From assembly GCF_014705605.1 (NCBI RefSeq), contig NZ_JACXIZ010000011.1:239681-303680 (forward strand): a stretch of 64,000 bases of DNA, given 5' to 3'. Shown here piece by piece: positions 1 to 9,883 of the stretch. This DNA is from Paenibacillus sabuli. Lineage in GTDB: Bacteria; Bacillota; Bacilli; Paenibacillales; Paenibacillaceae. The number at the start of each line of letters is the position of its first letter. Positions within the stretch are counted from its first letter, which is position 1. Both the position numbers and the translations under genes were made by a program. The notes beneath the pieces were generated by a model. That model had not been told where the DNA came from and made no database searches. It saw only the letters and a program-made list of their open reading frames with translations.

Positions 1-641
1 TCCTTGAGCGGGTATTGCAAGTGGTAAAGACGGCCTTGCACTTCCTTGTATTCCACCTCGATATCCGACAGCGCCGTTCTGGCGGCCGGGTCCCAGTTGA
101 TGATTTTTTTGCCGCGGTAGATGAGCCCTTTTTCGTACAGCTTGACGAACACTTCGCGGACCGCCTTGGACAGCCCTTCATCCAGCGTGAAGCGCTCGCG
201 CGAATAATCGAGCGAGAAGCCCATTTTGGCCCACTGGGCACGGATGGTGCCGGCATAGGTTTCCTTCCAATCCCAGACGCGCTCCAGGAACGCCTCGCGG
301 CCCAGATCGTAACGGCTGACTCCCTCCTCGCGCAGCTTTTGCTCCACCTTGGTCTGCGTCGCGATACCCGCGTGGTCGCTGCCGGGCAGCCACAGCGCGT
401 CGTAGCCCTGCATGCGCTTGGTCCGGACCATAATATCCTGCAGCGTAAAATCGAGCGCATGCCCGATATGCAGCATGCCCGTCACGTTCGGCGGCGGGAT
501 CACGATCGTATAAGGCTGCGCGTCCGGACGGCGGCCCGCCTCGAAATAGTTGCCCTTCATCCAATAGTCATACCACTTCTGTTCTGCCGCCTTCGGATCG
601 TACGTGGTCGGCATCGCGCCGGTCGCATTCGGTTCCGCCAT
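1..641 (-). CDS. valS: Valyl-tRNA synthetase, N-terminal part (cut by window edge)
   Basis: Charges tRNA-Val with valine in the cytoplasm. The visible 213 residues begin [10 protein letters not shown] and carry the class I signature HIGH at residues 58-61 inside [12 protein letters not shown], followed by the [13 protein letters not shown] segment typical of ValS. The 3' part lies beyond position 1. I chose the ATG at 641 because a GGAGGG motif lies about 11 bases upstream; an in-frame ATG six codons earlier overlaps that motif. A T-box leader precedes the gene, so valine limitation should control it. Synteny with spoVID and hemL matches Bacillus subtilis. Confidence 0.96.
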   Translation of the reverse strand, partial: MAEPNATGAMPTTYDPKAAEQKWYDYWMKGNYFEAGRRPDAQPYTIVIPPPNVTGMLHIGHALDFTLQDIMVRTKRMQGYDALWLPGSDHAGIATQTKVEQKLREEGVSRYDLGREAFLERVWDWKETYAGTIRAQWAKMGFSLDYSRERFTLDEGLSKAVREVFVKLYEKGLIYRGKKIINWDPAARTALSDIEVEYKEVQGRLYHLQYPLK

Positions 642-671
642 TTTTTCAGCACCCTCCATCATCTCAAAAAA

Positions 672-956
672 TAAAAAAAGCCCCTCGCCCAAAGGACGAA
701 AAGCTTCAGCTTCCGTGGTACCACCTTTGTTCCGCCACCGGCAAAGCCCGATCTCGGACCTCCTGGCGCGGCACTTCAACAGATAACGGCTGCAGCCGGC
801 CTGCTGACACGGATCGACATCCGCTGAAGCAAGCAACTCCGGGGCGACCGGCCACAGCTACATCCTGCAGGACCTCACAGCGTACCGGTCCCGCTCTCTG
901 AAGGCTTCGCTGCGCACATTCCCCATCAACGTCGTTAGCCAAAATGAGCAATAATT
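672..956 (-). promoter_or_regulatory. T-box leader of valS with terminator
   Basis: The minus strand carries the T-box core AAAGGTGGTACCACGG at 713-728. It is followed by a terminator hairpin whose arms CGTCC and GGGCG close on a TTT loop, extended by G-U pairs, and end in a run of seven T at about 672-679. Upstream lie a GATGGGGAA K-turn-like segment and an AGAGAG bulge-like segment, as in T-box stem I. Uncharged tRNA-Val should pair with the leader and prevent termination. Valine codons GTA and GTC occur on the 3' side of stem I; I cannot decide by eye which is the specifier. Confidence 0.93.
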
Positions 957-962
957 AGCTCT

Positions 963-991
963 ATCATACCCGTCTTGGGAGCAAGAGTCAA
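963..991 (-). promoter_or_regulatory. SigA-type promoter of the valS T-box transcript
   Basis: On the minus strand TTGACT (986-991) and TATGAT (963-968) are separated by 17 bases. Transcription should start near 956, just before the T-box stem I. The promoter lies between the spoVID terminator and the leader, so valS has its own transcript. Confidence 0.85.
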
Positions 992-1017
992 TGGGAAGCG
1001 ACGCTCCCATCGACTCA

Positions 1018-1047
1018 TAAAAAAAGCAGACCCCTGGCGGCGTCTGC
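1018..1047 (-). terminator. Rho-independent terminator after spoVID
   Basis: The arms GCAGAC and GTCTGC enclose a ten-base loop and are followed on the minus strand by seven T. The hairpin sits about 40 bases after the spoVID stop codon and before the valS promoter. Confidence 0.85.
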
Positions 1048-1085
1048 GGATTCGACGAAACACGGCGATAGACTGCGCTTGCCGG

Positions 1086-2492
1086 TTAACCGGAGCGCGG
1101 GATATACAAAATCTGTCCTTCGTTGACCGTCTGATCGTCCAGTCGATTGTACAGCGCGATTTCGCGCGGGTTCAGCTCGTAACGGGTCGCAATCGCGTCC
1201 AGCGTCTCCTCGCGCTGGACGATGCACAACCGCACGGTGCGGAATTCATTCTCCGGCTCGCGTCCCAGGAAGAGACGCTTCCACTCCACTTCTTCCCCGC
1301 CGGGCAGCGCGGCCGCTTCTTCCTCCACCTGCGCCGCCTGCGCCTGGGCCTCGGCTTGCTGCGCAGTCGAGCGCGCCTCTTGCTCGCGGCGATTGGAATG
1401 CAGCAGCGTCATGATGCCGACGCCCTCTTTCTCCTGTTGGCCGGACTCGGGGCGCTTGCCGGAGAACGCGATTTTCATACCCTGCGGCTCCGACTCCTGG
1501 GGCGGCGCGTCCTCGGGAGTCGCTGCCGGGGCAGGCGTTGTCCATTCGTTCGGCGGCTCGGCCGCCTCTGCAGCCTGCACGGCCTCCGCAAGAGGCTGCG
1601 CCGTCTCGGCCGGCGGGTCCTCCGGCGCTGCGGACGGGTCCAGGCCGGGGATGCCGCCTGTCGGCGGAAGCTCACGCTCGTCCCGCTCGCCGAAGGCCGT
1701 CCAGGCCATCGGACCGGAATTGGCTTGAGCCGCTTCTTTCGGCCTGGACGAAGCGGGCGGCGGCGCCTCGGTTGATGGCCCGTCCGGCCTGCCGTCAGCG
1801 GGCTCGCGCAGCGACGGCGCCGGGTCTTCGTGCGGAGCCTCCTGCGGAGCGCTTGCCGCAGGCAGGTCCCGCTGTGCCGTCGGGGCTATTGGTTCGGCGG
1901 CAGCCGGCGGCTCCGAGCCGGAGGCGGCGCCTCGCAGCTCCGACTCCGGCTCGGGTGCGGGAGGCGCTTTGTATTCCGGCTCCTCGCTCGTCTCGGACGC
2001 CTCTCCGGCTCGCGCATCGTCCGCTCCCACCGCTTCGGATTCCGCGGGCTCGGCGGTGTCCGCCGCGGCAGCGCGATGGACAGCGGTAATCGGCTCCTCC
2101 TGCCAGATCGGCTCGACCGCCGTGTTCTCGACCTGCAGCCCTCCCAGCGACAGCACTCCGGTAATGTTCAAGGTGCGCGAAGACAGCAAGTCGACGTCAA
2201 AATTATCGATCTCGACGGTGATGTCCTCCATGCGGTGCACCCGGCTCATCGGCAGCGTAATCTCGACCGGAATCCAATGTTCCAGCGGCTGGGACTCCCC
2301 CGCTTCGCCTTGCGGCGCATAGAGCCCCGTCAAGAGCAAATTGCCGCGCAGCAGCACCTGCTGCCCCCGGTCGGTGGCTTGAATATGCGGCGTCAACTCG
2401 ATCTCCTCCAGCTCTTCGATGGCCGCTACGTCGTCAGGCAGGTGCACGCGTTCATATACGTCAAAACGCAAACCGTTCGATTGATTCAGCAC
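1086..2492 (-). CDS. spoVID: Stage VI sporulation protein D, spore coat morphogenesis (SpoVID)
   Basis: Coat-assembly scaffold that helps encase the forespore, acting in the mother cell. The first 130 residues match the SpoVID N-terminal domain (LRFDVYERVHLP, then LLRGNLLLTGLY). Residues about 150-400 are a low-complexity linker rich in Ala, Pro and Glu. The last 50 residues are a LysM domain (QREETLDAIATRYELN, ending QILYIPRSG) expected to bind peptidoglycan precursors or lipid II. The start is GTG at 2492, with GGGGAGG seven bases upstream. The position between valS and hemL is that of B. subtilis spoVID. The 468-residue length is shorter than the roughly 575 residues of the B. subtilis protein, mostly in the linker. 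Confidence 0.88.
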   Translation of the reverse strand: MLNQSNGLRFDVYERVHLPDDVAAIEELEEIELTPHIQATDRGQQVLLRGNLLLTGLYAPQGEAGESQPLEHWIPVEITLPMSRVHRMEDITVEIDNFDVDLLSSRTLNITGVLSLGGLQVENTAVEPIWQEEPITAVHRAAAADTAEPAESEAVGADDARAGEASETSEEPEYKAPPAPEPESELRGAASGSEPPAAAEPIAPTAQRDLPAASAPQEAPHEDPAPSLREPADGRPDGPSTEAPPPASSRPKEAAQANSGPMAWTAFGERDERELPPTGGIPGLDPSAAPEDPPAETAQPLAEAVQAAEAAEPPNEWTTPAPAATPEDAPPQESEPQGMKIAFSGKRPESGQQEKEGVGIMTLLHSNRREQEARSTAQQAEAQAQAAQVEEEAAALPGGEEVEWKRLFLGREPENEFRTVRLCIVQREETLDAIATRYELNPREIALYNRLDDQTVNEGQILYIPRSG

Positions 2493-2519
2493 CTCTCGTC
2501 CTCCCCTCTCAGCGTTCGC

Positions 2520-2544
2520 GGCGGACCGCTGCCCGCGGTCCGCC
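2520..2544 (-). other. GC-rich hairpin between the pseudouridine synthase gene and spoVID
   Basis: Perfect 10-bp inverted repeat (GGCGGACCGC, loop of five, GCGGTCCGCC). No T run follows on either strand, so it is a weak terminator candidate or a leader hairpin of spoVID. Confidence 0.5.
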
Positions 2545-2559
2545 GGCGGTTCACTATTA

Positions 2560-2588
2560 TCTATATGGCCGGGAAAGAGAGAGCATGC
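2560..2588 (-). promoter_or_regulatory. Candidate SigE promoter of spoVID
   Basis: Minus strand GCATGCT (2582-2588), 14 bases, then CATATAGA (2560-2567), against the SigE pattern KMATATW, 14-15 bases, CATACANT. The match is partial (about five of seven in each box). spoVID is under SigE control in B. subtilis, which makes the site plausible only by analogy. Confidence 0.3.
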
Positions 2589-2605
2589 CTACTATTTAGA
2601 GTTCG

Positions 2606-3505
2606 CTACCGGCTCAAGGCAGCCAGCCAGCGCGGCGAGGCGGCGCATACCGTGATGCGTGCGCCGCTCCACGGATGCGGGAAGCGCAGCACTTCGCCGT
2701 GCAGCGCTTGCGCACGTATCCCCTGCCGGGGTGCGCCGCCGTACAGGGCATCGCCGACAAGGGGATGGCCGAGCGAGCTGAAATGCACGCGAAGCTGGTG
2801 CGTGCGCCCGGTCTCCAGCCAGGCCCGCACGAGCGTCGTATCGGCATAGCGCTCCACTACCTCGTAATGCGTCGTCGCCGCGTCCCCCGAGGAGGAGACG
2901 CGGCGACGGGCGGCGTGATGACGGTCGCGGCCGATGGGGCGATCGATCGTGCCACGATTCGGACCGATTCGGCCGTGCGCGAGCGCCAAATACACGCGGT
3001 CGATCTGTTTGGCGCGCATCGCTTCGTCCAGCTTCCACTGCGCCAGGTCGTTTTTGCTGTACAGCACCGGCCCCGACGTATCGTCGTCGAGGCGGTGGAT
3101 GTGGCGTGTGCGCACGCGTTGTCCGGTGCGCAGCATATGGCGCAGCGCCTGCTCGTCGAGCGTGCCGCCATGCGCCGGCCCGCTCGGATGGACGGCCATG
3201 CCGGCCGGCTTGTCCAGGACGAGACAGTAGTCGTCCTCGTGCAGGATCGGCACCAGCGTTCCCGCGGCTGCCGCAGCGCGGCCGTAGAGCGGCTCGGCGG
3301 AGAGCTCGCTGTCCGCAAAAACACGCAGGCCGATGCAGCCCTCGCCGACGCGAATCCCGCCGGCGGCATACAGCCGATTCAGCCATTTGCCCGGCAGCTC
3401 CCCCGCCGCCAGCAGCGTCAGGCGCGCCGCATGCGCCGACTCCGGCGTCCGGCTGACGCGGAGCTCCAGCCATTCGCCTTTGCGTCTTGCTTCGGTGGTC
3501 TCCAT
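2606..3505 (-). CDS. RluA-family rRNA/tRNA pseudouridine synthase
   Basis: Converts specific uridines of structured RNA to pseudouridine. The family signature HRLDDDTSG is present at about residues 140-148, containing the catalytic Asp of HRLD. A short S4-like segment (LPGKWLNRLYAAGGIRVGE) lies at residues 34-52. The C-terminal ETGRTHQLRVHFSSLGHPLVGD segment is also typical. Length 299 residues, usual for the family. ATG at 3505. The gene stands between hemL and spoVID, where B. subtilis has ysxE, so it replaces a spore-coat gene in this locus. Which RNA position it modifies cannot be told from sequence. Confidence 0.9.
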   Translation of the reverse strand: METTEARRKGEWLELRVSRTPESAHAARLTLLAAGELPGKWLNRLYAAGGIRVGEGCIGLRVFADSELSAEPLYGRAAAAAGTLVPILHEDDYCLVLDKPAGMAVHPSGPAHGGTLDEQALRHMLRTGQRVRTRHIHRLDDDTSGPVLYSKNDLAQWKLDEAMRAKQIDRVYLALAHGRIGPNRGTIDRPIGRDRHHAARRRVSSSGDAATTHYEVVERYADTTLVRAWLETGRTHQLRVHFSSLGHPLVGDALYGGAPRQGIRAQALHGEVLRFPHPWSGARITVCAASPRWLAALSR

Positions 3506-3529
3506 TGCGGACGCCTCCTGTTCGCGCGG

Positions 3530-4834
3530 TTATAGCCGGCGCAGCGCTTCGTCGTGCACGGCGATCGTATGGGCAATGTCCGCCTCGGTATGCGCCGTAG
3601 AGACGAACATCCCTTCGAACTGCGACGGCGCAATGTTGACACCAAGCTCAAGCATAGTGGCGAAATACGCCTTGAAGCGCTCCAGATCCGCCGTCTTGGC
3701 CGAGGCGTAGTTGATCACGTGCTGCTCGGTAAAAAACGGACACAGCATCGAGCCGACGCGGTTGAAAGTGCACGGTACGCCGTGCTTGCGGGCATTGTTC
3801 TCCAGGCCGAGCTGAAGCGCTGCCGCGAGCCGTTCCAATCGTTCGTACGCCTCCGGCGTCATCAGCTTCAGGGTCGTGTAGCCCGCGGCCATCGCGATCG
3901 GATTGCCGGACAGCGTACCCGCTTGGTAGATCGGTCCGGACGGCGCCATCTGTTCCATAATCTCGCGGCGTCCGCCATAGGCGCCGACCGGCAGGCCGCC
4001 GCCGATCACCTTGCCCATGCAGGTCAGATCCGGCGTGATGCCGTACAGCCCCTGGGCGCTGGCGTAGCCGACGCGAAAGCCCGTCATGACCTCATCGAAC
4101 ACGAGCAGGCTGCCATATTGGGCGGTCACATCGCGCAGGCCCTGCAGGAAGCCCGGCAGCGGCGGCACGACGCCCATATTGCCCGCCACCGGCTCGACGA
4201 TGACGCACGCAATCTGCTCGCCGAGCTGCTCGAACACCGCCTTGACCGCCTCCAGATCGTTGTAAGGCACCGTAATCGTATGCTCCGCCACCTGCGCCGG
4301 TACGCCGGGACTGTCCGGCAGACCGAGCGTGGCCACGCCCGAGCCTGCCTTAATCAGCAGACTGTCGGCATGGCCGTGGTACGAGCCCTCGAACTTGACG
4401 ATTTTGGTGCGGCTCGTGTACCCCCGCGCCAGCCGCAGCGCGCTCATCGTCGCCTCCGTGCCGGAGTTGACCATGCGCACGATCTCCACCGACGGCATCC
4501 GCTCCACGACGAGCTCCGCCATCTGCGTCTCCAGCTCGGTCGGCGCGCCGAAGCTCGTGCCATCGGCCGCAGTGCGCTGCACGGCTGCGACCACTTCCGG
4601 ATGCGCGTGCCCGGCGATGAGCGGTCCCCAGGACAGGACATAGTCCAGATAGCGGTTGCCGTCGATGTCGTCGATATGCGCCCCTTCGCCGCGCGCCACA
4701 TAGACCGGGGTCAGGCCGACCGATTTGAAGGCGCGAACGGGGGAATTTACGCCCCCGGGGATGAGCTGCTTCGCCCGGGCGAACGCTTCCCGGGATTTGG
4801 CGGTCTCACGCCGTTCATGGTGTTGCTGCGTCAT
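3530..4834 (-). CDS. hemL: Glutamate-1-semialdehyde 2,1-aminomutase
   Basis: PLP enzyme that makes 5-aminolevulinate from glutamate-1-semialdehyde, the product of HemA. Landmarks: substrate-loop region [16 protein letters not shown], cofactor region [13 protein letters not shown], and the PLP-binding lysine in [16 protein letters not shown] at about residue 270. Length 434, standard. ATG at 4834 follows a weak GTGATG-like binding site. It is separated from the other hem genes by an oppositely oriented Crp-like gene and so must have its own promoter in the 85-base divergent region 4835-4919. Confidence 0.97.
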   Translation of the reverse strand: MTQQHHERRETAKSREAFARAKQLIPGGVNSPVRAFKSVGLTPVYVARGEGAHIDDIDGNRYLDYVLSWGPLIAGHAHPEVVAAVQRTAADGTSFGAPTELETQMAELVVERMPSVEIVRMVNSGTEATMSALRLARGYTSRTKIVKFEGSYHGHADSLLIKAGSGVATLGLPDSPGVPAQVAEHTITVPYNDLEAVKAVFEQLGEQIACVIVEPVAGNMGVVPPLPGFLQGLRDVTAQYGSLLVFDEVMTGFRVGYASAQGLYGITPDLTCMGKVIGGGLPVGAYGGRREIMEQMAPSGPIYQAGTLSGNPIAMAAGYTTLKLMTPEAYERLERLAAALQLGLENNARKHGVPCTFNRVGSMLCPFFTEQHVINYASAKTADLERFKAYFATMLELGVNIAPSQFEGMFVSTAHTEADIAHTIAVHDEALRRL

Positions 4835-4919
4835 TTTTCATCACATCCATCTGTTTATTGTCGAATCGTTATGATACACTACAGTCAAACATTGCCATAT
4901 GGACAAGGAGCGAGTCCTC

Positions 4920-5594
4920 ATGATCGAGCTGTTGAAAATGAATGCGCTGTTCGAGCGTCTGACCGACGCCCAATTGCAGCACATCCTGTCAATTGCCCGG
5001 CAATCCGTACACAGAGCCGGCACTATGCTGTTCTATGAAAAAGACCACGGCGCTACCTTCTATATCGTGCTTAAGGGCTCCGTCAAAATCTTCACCCGCG
5101 TCGACGGCGCCGAAAAGATGATCGCCCTTATTCGGGCAGGCGACAGCTTCGGCGAGCTGTCGCTCATCGACGGTCTTCCCCGCTCAGCGTCGGCTCAGAC
5201 TCTGGAGGACTGCACGCTGCTGGCGATCACGGAGGACAGCTTTCACCGCCTGCTCAAGGAGCACTTCGACATCGCCCGGGGCATCATGGCCGAGCTGTGC
5301 CGGCGCCTCCGGGATACGAACGAGCACGTCTCCGACCTGACCTTCCTCGACGCACGCACCCGCGTCATCAAAAGTCTGATTCGCCTGATGAACCGCTACG
5401 GCGCGCGCAGCGGCGCACGCATCACCATGTCGCTGCCGCTTAACTTCGACGAGCTGGCGCAGATGGCCGGCGTGCCCGAGTCGGCCCTCCGCCAGGTCGT
5501 GCGGGACTGCCAAGCGAAGGGCATCCTCCTGATCGACCGCGCGGGCGTCGTCCTCGACCTGGCCCGTCTCGCATCGGCGCAGCAAGCGAACTAG
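4920..5594 (+). CDS. Crp/Fnr-family transcriptional regulator
   Basis: One-component regulator of 224 residues. Residues 5-125 form a cyclic-nucleotide-binding beta-roll whose phosphate-binding cassette [17 protein letters not shown] keeps the Gly-Glu and Arg-Ser-Ala positions used for nucleotide binding. The C-terminal 70 residues form the winged helix ([19 protein letters not shown]). The recognition helix lacks the usual TRETVSR wording. Only two Cys are seen and no Fnr-like cluster. I chose ATG 4920 because AAGGAG lies nine bases upstream; an ATG at 4899 precedes that site. It is the only plus-strand gene within the hem block and its stop overlaps the hemB stop, which suggests a local haem or redox role. 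Ligand and targets are unknown. Confidence 0.88.
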   Translation: MIELLKMNALFERLTDAQLQHILSIARQSVHRAGTMLFYEKDHGATFYIVLKGSVKIFTRVDGAEKMIALIRAGDSFGELSLIDGLPRSASAQTLEDCTLLAITEDSFHRLLKEHFDIARGIMAELCRRLRDTNEHVSDLTFLDARTRVIKSLIRLMNRYGARSGARITMSLPLNFDELAQMAGVPESALRQVVRDCQAKGILLIDRAGVVLDLARLASAQQAN

Positions 5595-6589
5595 CAGCGC
5601 CGGCGCATCCAGCGGGCCGCATCCTTGGCAAAGTACGTAATGATCAAATCCGCTCCCGCGCGCTTCATGCCCAGCAGCAGCTCCATCGCCACCGCCTCTT
5701 CGTCGAGCCAGCCGTTGCTCGCGCCTGCCTTGATCATCGCGTACTCCGCGCTAACGTTGTACGCCACCAGCGGCAGCTCGAAATGCTCGCGCAGCGTCCG
5801 CAGCACGTCCAGATAAGCCATCGCCGGCTTGACCATCAGCATGTCGGCGCCTTCCTCGGCGTCGGCGCGGGCTTCGCGCAGCGCCTCCCGAAGGTTACCC
5901 GGGTCCATCTGATAGGTGCGACGATCGCCGAATTGGGGCGTCGAATGAGCGGCGTCGCGGAACGGACCGTAGAATGCCGAAGCGTACTTGACCGCGTAGG
6001 ACATGATCGGAATATGCGTGTAGCCGGCCTCGTCCAGCCCTTGCCGCAGGGCATGCACGAATCCGTCCATCATGTTCGACGGCGCGATGATATCCGCGCC
6101 CGCCCGCGCCTGCGACACCGCCGTCTTCGCCAGCAGCGCGAGCGACTCGTCATTGTCGATGACCGCTCCGCCGCCTCCCGGATCCTGATGCACGACGCCG
6201 CAGTGGCCGTGATCGGTGAACTGGCAGAGGCAAGTATCCGCCACCACGAGCAGGTCCGGCGCCTGCGCCTTGATCGCGCGCGTGGCCCGCTGCACGATGC
6301 CGTCCTCCGCGTAGGCCGTGGAGCCGACCGCGTCCTTGCTGTCCGGCACGCCGAACAGCAGCACCGCGCCCAGGCCGAGCTCCGTGATCTCGCGAATCTC
6401 ATCCTCCAGCCGATCCAGCGACAGGTGATAGACGCCCGGCATCGAGGCGATCTCTTCCTTTACGTCATGGCCTTCGGTCACAAAAATCGGCGCGATCAAA
6501 TCGAGGGTGTCCAGCTGCGTCTCCCGCACCATGCTGCGCAGCGCAGCCGTGCGGCGCAGCCGTCGATGGCGTACGACAGGGAATTTCAT
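5591..6589 (-). CDS. hemB: Delta-aminolevulinic acid dehydratase (porphobilinogen synthase)
   Basis: Joins two 5-aminolevulinate molecules into porphobilinogen. The zinc-site segment [16 protein letters not shown] carries three Cys, so this is the zinc-dependent class. The Schiff-base lysines are in [13 protein letters not shown] (about 200) and [10 protein letters not shown] (about 250). Length 332 residues, standard. The ATG at 6589 shares its A with the TGA of cobA-hemD, so translation is coupled. The TAG stop overlaps the TAG of the convergent Crp-like gene by three bases. Confidence 0.97.
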   Translation of the reverse strand: MKFPVVRHRRLRRTAALRSMVRETQLDTLDLIAPIFVTEGHDVKEEIASMPGVYHLSLDRLEDEIREITELGLGAVLLFGVPDSKDAVGSTAYAEDGIVQRATRAIKAQAPDLLVVADTCLCQFTDHGHCGVVHQDPGGGGAVIDNDESLALLAKTAVSQARAGADIIAPSNMMDGFVHALRQGLDEAGYTHIPIMSYAVKYASAFYGPFRDAAHSTPQFGDRRTYQMDPGNLREALREARADAEEGADMLMVKPAMAYLDVLRTLREHFELPLVAYNVSAEYAMIKAGASNGWLDEEAVAMELLLGMKRAGADLIITYFAKDAARWMRRRC

Positions 6590-8148
6590 CAGGCTTCCTC
6601 CTTTGTTCTCGTGCGGGCCACATGCCCGATCATCGCATGAATCAGTCCGTCAATCGTCGCTTCTGCCGCTTCCACATCTACCTGAAGTCCGGCCTCCAGC
6701 GCCGTCTTCGTCGTCACCGGCCCGATGCTGGCGATTGCGGCCGCGCGGAGCGGCGCAGCCGGGTCGGAAGCGCCTTGGCGACGCAGCAGCTCCAGCAGAT
6801 TGGTCACCGTCGAGGAGCTCGTGAAGGTGACCAGATGGACCTCTCCGCGCTCCAGCATCTGCAGCGCATCCTCGTCCTGATGCTCGGCCAGTACCGTCTC
6901 GTACACATGCAGATCTACGACCTCCAGGCCGCGGGCGCGCAGCGTATCGGGCAGCACCGCGCGCGCGCGGTCGCCGCGCGGCAGCAGCACGCGCTGTCCC
7001 GGAGTCAGACGATCGCCGAGCGCCTCCAGCAGCCCCTCCGCGTCGTATCGGCCCGGCAGCACCTCGGCGAGCACGCCGCGCAGCTGCAGCGCCTCTGCCG
7101 TAGCCGGTCCGACCGCCGCCACAGCCGCCGCGTGGAAGCGGCGGATATCGAGACCGAGCCGTCCGAGCCAGCGGAAGAAGTACTCGACACCGTTGACGCT
7201 GGTGAAAATCAGCCAATCGTAGGCGCGCCGCTCGCGCAGCCCCGCCTCGATGGCAGCGGCGCTCGCGGCATCGGCAGGCGCGCGCGTCTCGATCACCGGA
7301 TATTCGAGCGGCTCGCCGCCCAGTTGCTCAATGCGCTGGACGAGCTCGCTCGCCTGGGTGCGGGCGCGCGTGACGAGCACGCGCGTGCCGAACAGCGGCT
7401 TGCGCTCGTACCAGGCCAATTGCGCGCGCTGGCGCACGACTTCGCCGACGACAATAACGGCCGGCGGCCGAAAATCGGCGGCCAGCACTTGTGCTTCGAT
7501 CGTCTCGAGCGTCCCGGTCAGCGTCTCCTGCTCCACGCGGGTCCCCCAGCGGATGAGCGCGACCGGCGTCGCGGCCGGCTTGCCGTACTTCATCAGCTGC
7601 TGTGTGATATAGCCGATTTTGGCTACGCCCATGAGGAAGATCAGGGTGCCCGTCGCATTCGTCACCTTGTCCCAGTGAATCGACCGGTCCAGCTTATCGG
7701 GGCTCTCGTGTCCGGTGATGATCGAGAGCGACGAGGCGAGCTCGCGATGCGTGACCGGAATGCCCGCGTAGGCCGGTACGGCAATGGCCGAGGTAATGCC
7801 CGGCACGATCTCGTAGGGAATGTCGTGGACATGCAGCAGCTCGGCTTCCTCGCCGACGCGGCCGAAGATCGTCGGGTCCCCGCCCTTGAGCCGCGTGACG
7901 ACCTTGCCTTGCAGCGCCAAATCAGCCAGCAGCCGGTTGATTTCCTCCTGCTTCATCGTGTGCCGGTCCGGCAGCTTGCCGACATAGATGCGCTCCGCGC
8001 CCGGCTTGAGATAGCGAAGCAGCCGCGGGCTGGCCAGCCGGTCGTACACAATGACGTCACAGGCCTGGATGCATTCCAGCCCGCGCAGCGTGATCAGCTT
8101 CGGGTCGCCGGGTCCGGCCCCTACGAGATATACGATCCCCTTGTCCAC
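6589..8148 (-). CDS. cobA-hemD: Fused uroporphyrinogen-III C-methyltransferase / uroporphyrinogen-III synthase
   Basis: Two-domain protein of 519 residues. Residues 1-245 are an SAM-dependent methyltransferase ([20 protein letters not shown] at the N terminus, [13 protein letters not shown] further on) that makes precorrin-2. Residues 255-519 are uroporphyrinogen-III synthase ([24 protein letters not shown]). The fusion puts the haem/sirohaem branch enzymes in one chain and is known in other Firmicutes. GTG start at 8148, preceded by AAGGGGATGA that overlaps the hemC stop region. Together with the downstream product of sirC it supplies sirohydrochlorin. Confidence 0.95.
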   Translation of the reverse strand: MDKGIVYLVGAGPGDPKLITLRGLECIQACDVIVYDRLASPRLLRYLKPGAERIYVGKLPDRHTMKQEEINRLLADLALQGKVVTRLKGGDPTIFGRVGEEAELLHVHDIPYEIVPGITSAIAVPAYAGIPVTHRELASSLSIITGHESPDKLDRSIHWDKVTNATGTLIFLMGVAKIGYITQQLMKYGKPAATPVALIRWGTRVEQETLTGTLETIEAQVLAADFRPPAVIVVGEVVRQRAQLAWYERKPLFGTRVLVTRARTQASELVQRIEQLGGEPLEYPVIETRAPADAASAAAIEAGLRERRAYDWLIFTSVNGVEYFFRWLGRLGLDIRRFHAAAVAAVGPATAEALQLRGVLAEVLPGRYDAEGLLEALGDRLTPGQRVLLPRGDRARAVLPDTLRARGLEVVDLHVYETVLAEHQDEDALQMLERGEVHLVTFTSSSTVTNLLELLRRQGASDPAAPLRAAAIASIGPVTTKTALEAGLQVDVEAAEATIDGLIHAMIGHVARTRTKEEA

Positions 8149-8152
8149 TCTC

Positions 8153-9097
8153 TCATCCCCTTACTTCGGCCAATATGCGATCCGCGCCGCGCGCGATGAG
8201 GCGCTCGGCCACGCTGCGCCCGAGCGCTTCGGGGTCGTCGCCTTCGCCCCGCTCCTTGAGCAGCTGCGCGCCGTCCGGCGAGCCGACGATCCCCGTCAGC
8301 TCGAGCTTGCCGTCCTCGCCTACGGTCGCATACGCGCCGATCGGAATCTGGCAGCCGCCGTTCAGCGACCCGAGATAGCTGCGCTCGGCCCGCACCGCGC
8401 GTTCGGCGATCGGATCGTTGTACAGCGCCAGCAGCTCGCGCAGCCGCGTGTCCGCTTCGCGGCATTCGATGCCCAGAGCGCCCTGCCCGACAGCCGGCAC
8501 GCAGAGCTCCTCCGAGACGTATTCGGAGATTCGCTCGACCCAGCCCATACGCTCGAGCCCGGCGGCGGCAAGCACGATGGCGTCGAAGCCCTCGGTCTCC
8601 AGCTTGCGCATGCGGGTATCGATATTGCCGCGAATCCAGTGGACCTGCAGGTCCGGGCGCGCGTGCTTGAGCTGGCTGGAGCGGCGCAGCGAGCTCGTTC
8701 CGACCTTGGCCCCTTGCGGCAGCTCGGCGAACCCGACATTCCCTCTCGTGATCAGGCAGTCGCGCGCGTCCTTGCGCGGCGGCACCGCGCCGTTCGTCAG
8801 CCCCTCCGGCAGTTCATAGGGCATATCCTTCATGCTGTGCACGGCGCAGTCGATCGTCTCATCCAGCAGCGCCTGCTCGATTTCCTTGACGAACAGCCCT
8901 TTTCCCCCTACCTTCGACAAGGTGACATCGACGATCCGGTCGCCTTTTGTGACGATTTTGCGAATTTCAAAGTCCAGGTTCAGCCCGTGCGCCTCGCTGA
9001 GCTTTTTCAGATCGGCGATGACCTGCTCGGTCTGGGTAAGCGCCAGCGCGCTTTGGCGCGAGCCGACGACGATGGTGCGTTTGGGTTGCTTGTCCAT
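8153..9097 (-). CDS. hemC: Porphobilinogen deaminase (hydroxymethylbilane synthase)
   Basis: Polymerises four porphobilinogens to hydroxymethylbilane. Starts [20 protein letters not shown]; the cofactor-binding Cys lies in [13 protein letters not shown] at about residue 240; [11 protein letters not shown] is the usual substrate-binding segment. I placed the start at ATG 9097 because AGGAGG, formed by the last codons of sirC, lies just upstream; longer readings add residues unlike HemC. Length 314, standard. Only two bases separate it from the sirC stop. Confidence 0.96.
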   Translation of the reverse strand: MDKQPKRTIVVGSRQSALALTQTEQVIADLKKLSEAHGLNLDFEIRKIVTKGDRIVDVTLSKVGGKGLFVKEIEQALLDETIDCAVHSMKDMPYELPEGLTNGAVPPRKDARDCLITRGNVGFAELPQGAKVGTSSLRRSSQLKHARPDLQVHWIRGNIDTRMRKLETEGFDAIVLAAAGLERMGWVERISEYVSEELCVPAVGQGALGIECREADTRLRELLALYNDPIAERAVRAERSYLGSLNGGCQIPIGAYATVGEDGKLELTGIVGSPDGAQLLKERGEGDDPEALGRSVAERLIARGADRILAEVRG

Positions 9098-9099
9098 AG

Positions 9100-9750
9100 T
9101 TATATCCTCCTGTTCAGACCATCCTGCAAGCGTTCGATGACGCGCATCCAGGTCGTCTCGTCCTCGGGCATGTCCCGCCATAGCTCCGGCGGTGCGTCCA
9201 GCGCTTCGCGCAGCAGGCGGCGGCGTTCCTGCTCCGGCATGTCCGTCATGCGCACATGGGCGCGCAGTTCTCCCAGCCAGCGCGCGAAGCAGCCGTAAGC
9301 TGCGCCGTAGCGCGTCTCCAGCTCTCCGGCAATGCGCGCGGCCAGCGCCGGGCTGGCGCCGCCTGTCGTGACGGCCAGCACGAGCGGTCCATGCCGCACG
9401 ACCGCGGGTGTGACGAAGCTGCCAGCCGGGCCGTCATCGGCCACGTTGACCCAGAGGCCCGCGCCTCTGGCGTCCTTCGCCACGGCGGCGTTGACCGCGG
9501 CATCGGCAGTCGCCGCAAAAACGAGCCCGGCCCCTGCCAGATCTCCTCTCTGGTATTCCCTTTGCGAAGCGGTCACAGACCCTTGCCGCAGCAGATCCGC
9601 TAGCGGCGCCCCCAGCTCCGGTGCGATCAGATGCACGGACGCCCCGGCCGCCAGCAATCCGCGAACCTTGCGCGCGGCCACCGCGCCGCCCCCTACCACG
9701 ACGCAGCGGGCCCCGCGCACATCCAGCATCATCGGATAATAGTCCGGCAA
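9100..9750 (-). CDS. sirC: Precorrin-2 dehydrogenase (SirC/Met8 family)
   Basis: NAD-dependent oxidation of precorrin-2 to sirohydrochlorin, with possible ferrochelatase activity as in Met8. The N terminus is a Rossmann fold ([22 protein letters not shown]); [18 protein letters not shown] follows, then [17 protein letters not shown]. Length 216. The start is a rare TTG at 9750, with GAGGGGG about nine bases upstream. Its last codons (AGG AGG) serve as the hemC ribosome binding site. It uses the product of the CobA half of the neighbouring fusion, pointing to sirohaem synthesis. Confidence 0.9.
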   Translation of the reverse strand: MPDYYPMMLDVRGARCVVVGGGAVAARKVRGLLAAGASVHLIAPELGAPLADLLRQGSVTASQREYQRGDLAGAGLVFAATADAAVNAAVAKDARGAGLWVNVADDGPAGSFVTPAVVRHGPLVLAVTTGGASPALAARIAGELETRYGAAYGCFARWLGELRAHVRMTDMPEQERRRLLREALDAPPELWRDMPEDETTWMRVIERLQDGLNRRI

Positions 9751-9836
9751 CTGTTATACCCCCTCTTAAGAAGTGCGGTGATAAAGTGCCAGAGTGGCCG
9801 AAAATGCGTTGGAGAAGCAAAGCGTCCGCCCTTTTG

Positions 9837-9883
9837 CTCCTCAATTTCTTCCTCTGAGTGGTTACAGTTAAGAAATTGGGGAG
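9837..9883 (-). other. Long hairpin in the hemX-sirC gap
   Basis: Inverted repeat with 14-base arms (CTCCCCAATTTCTT on the minus strand against AAGAAATTGAGGAG), 13 of 14 pairing, loop about 19 bases. No T run follows. It lies in a 188-base gap inside an otherwise tight operon, so mRNA processing or stability control is possible. Confidence 0.55.
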
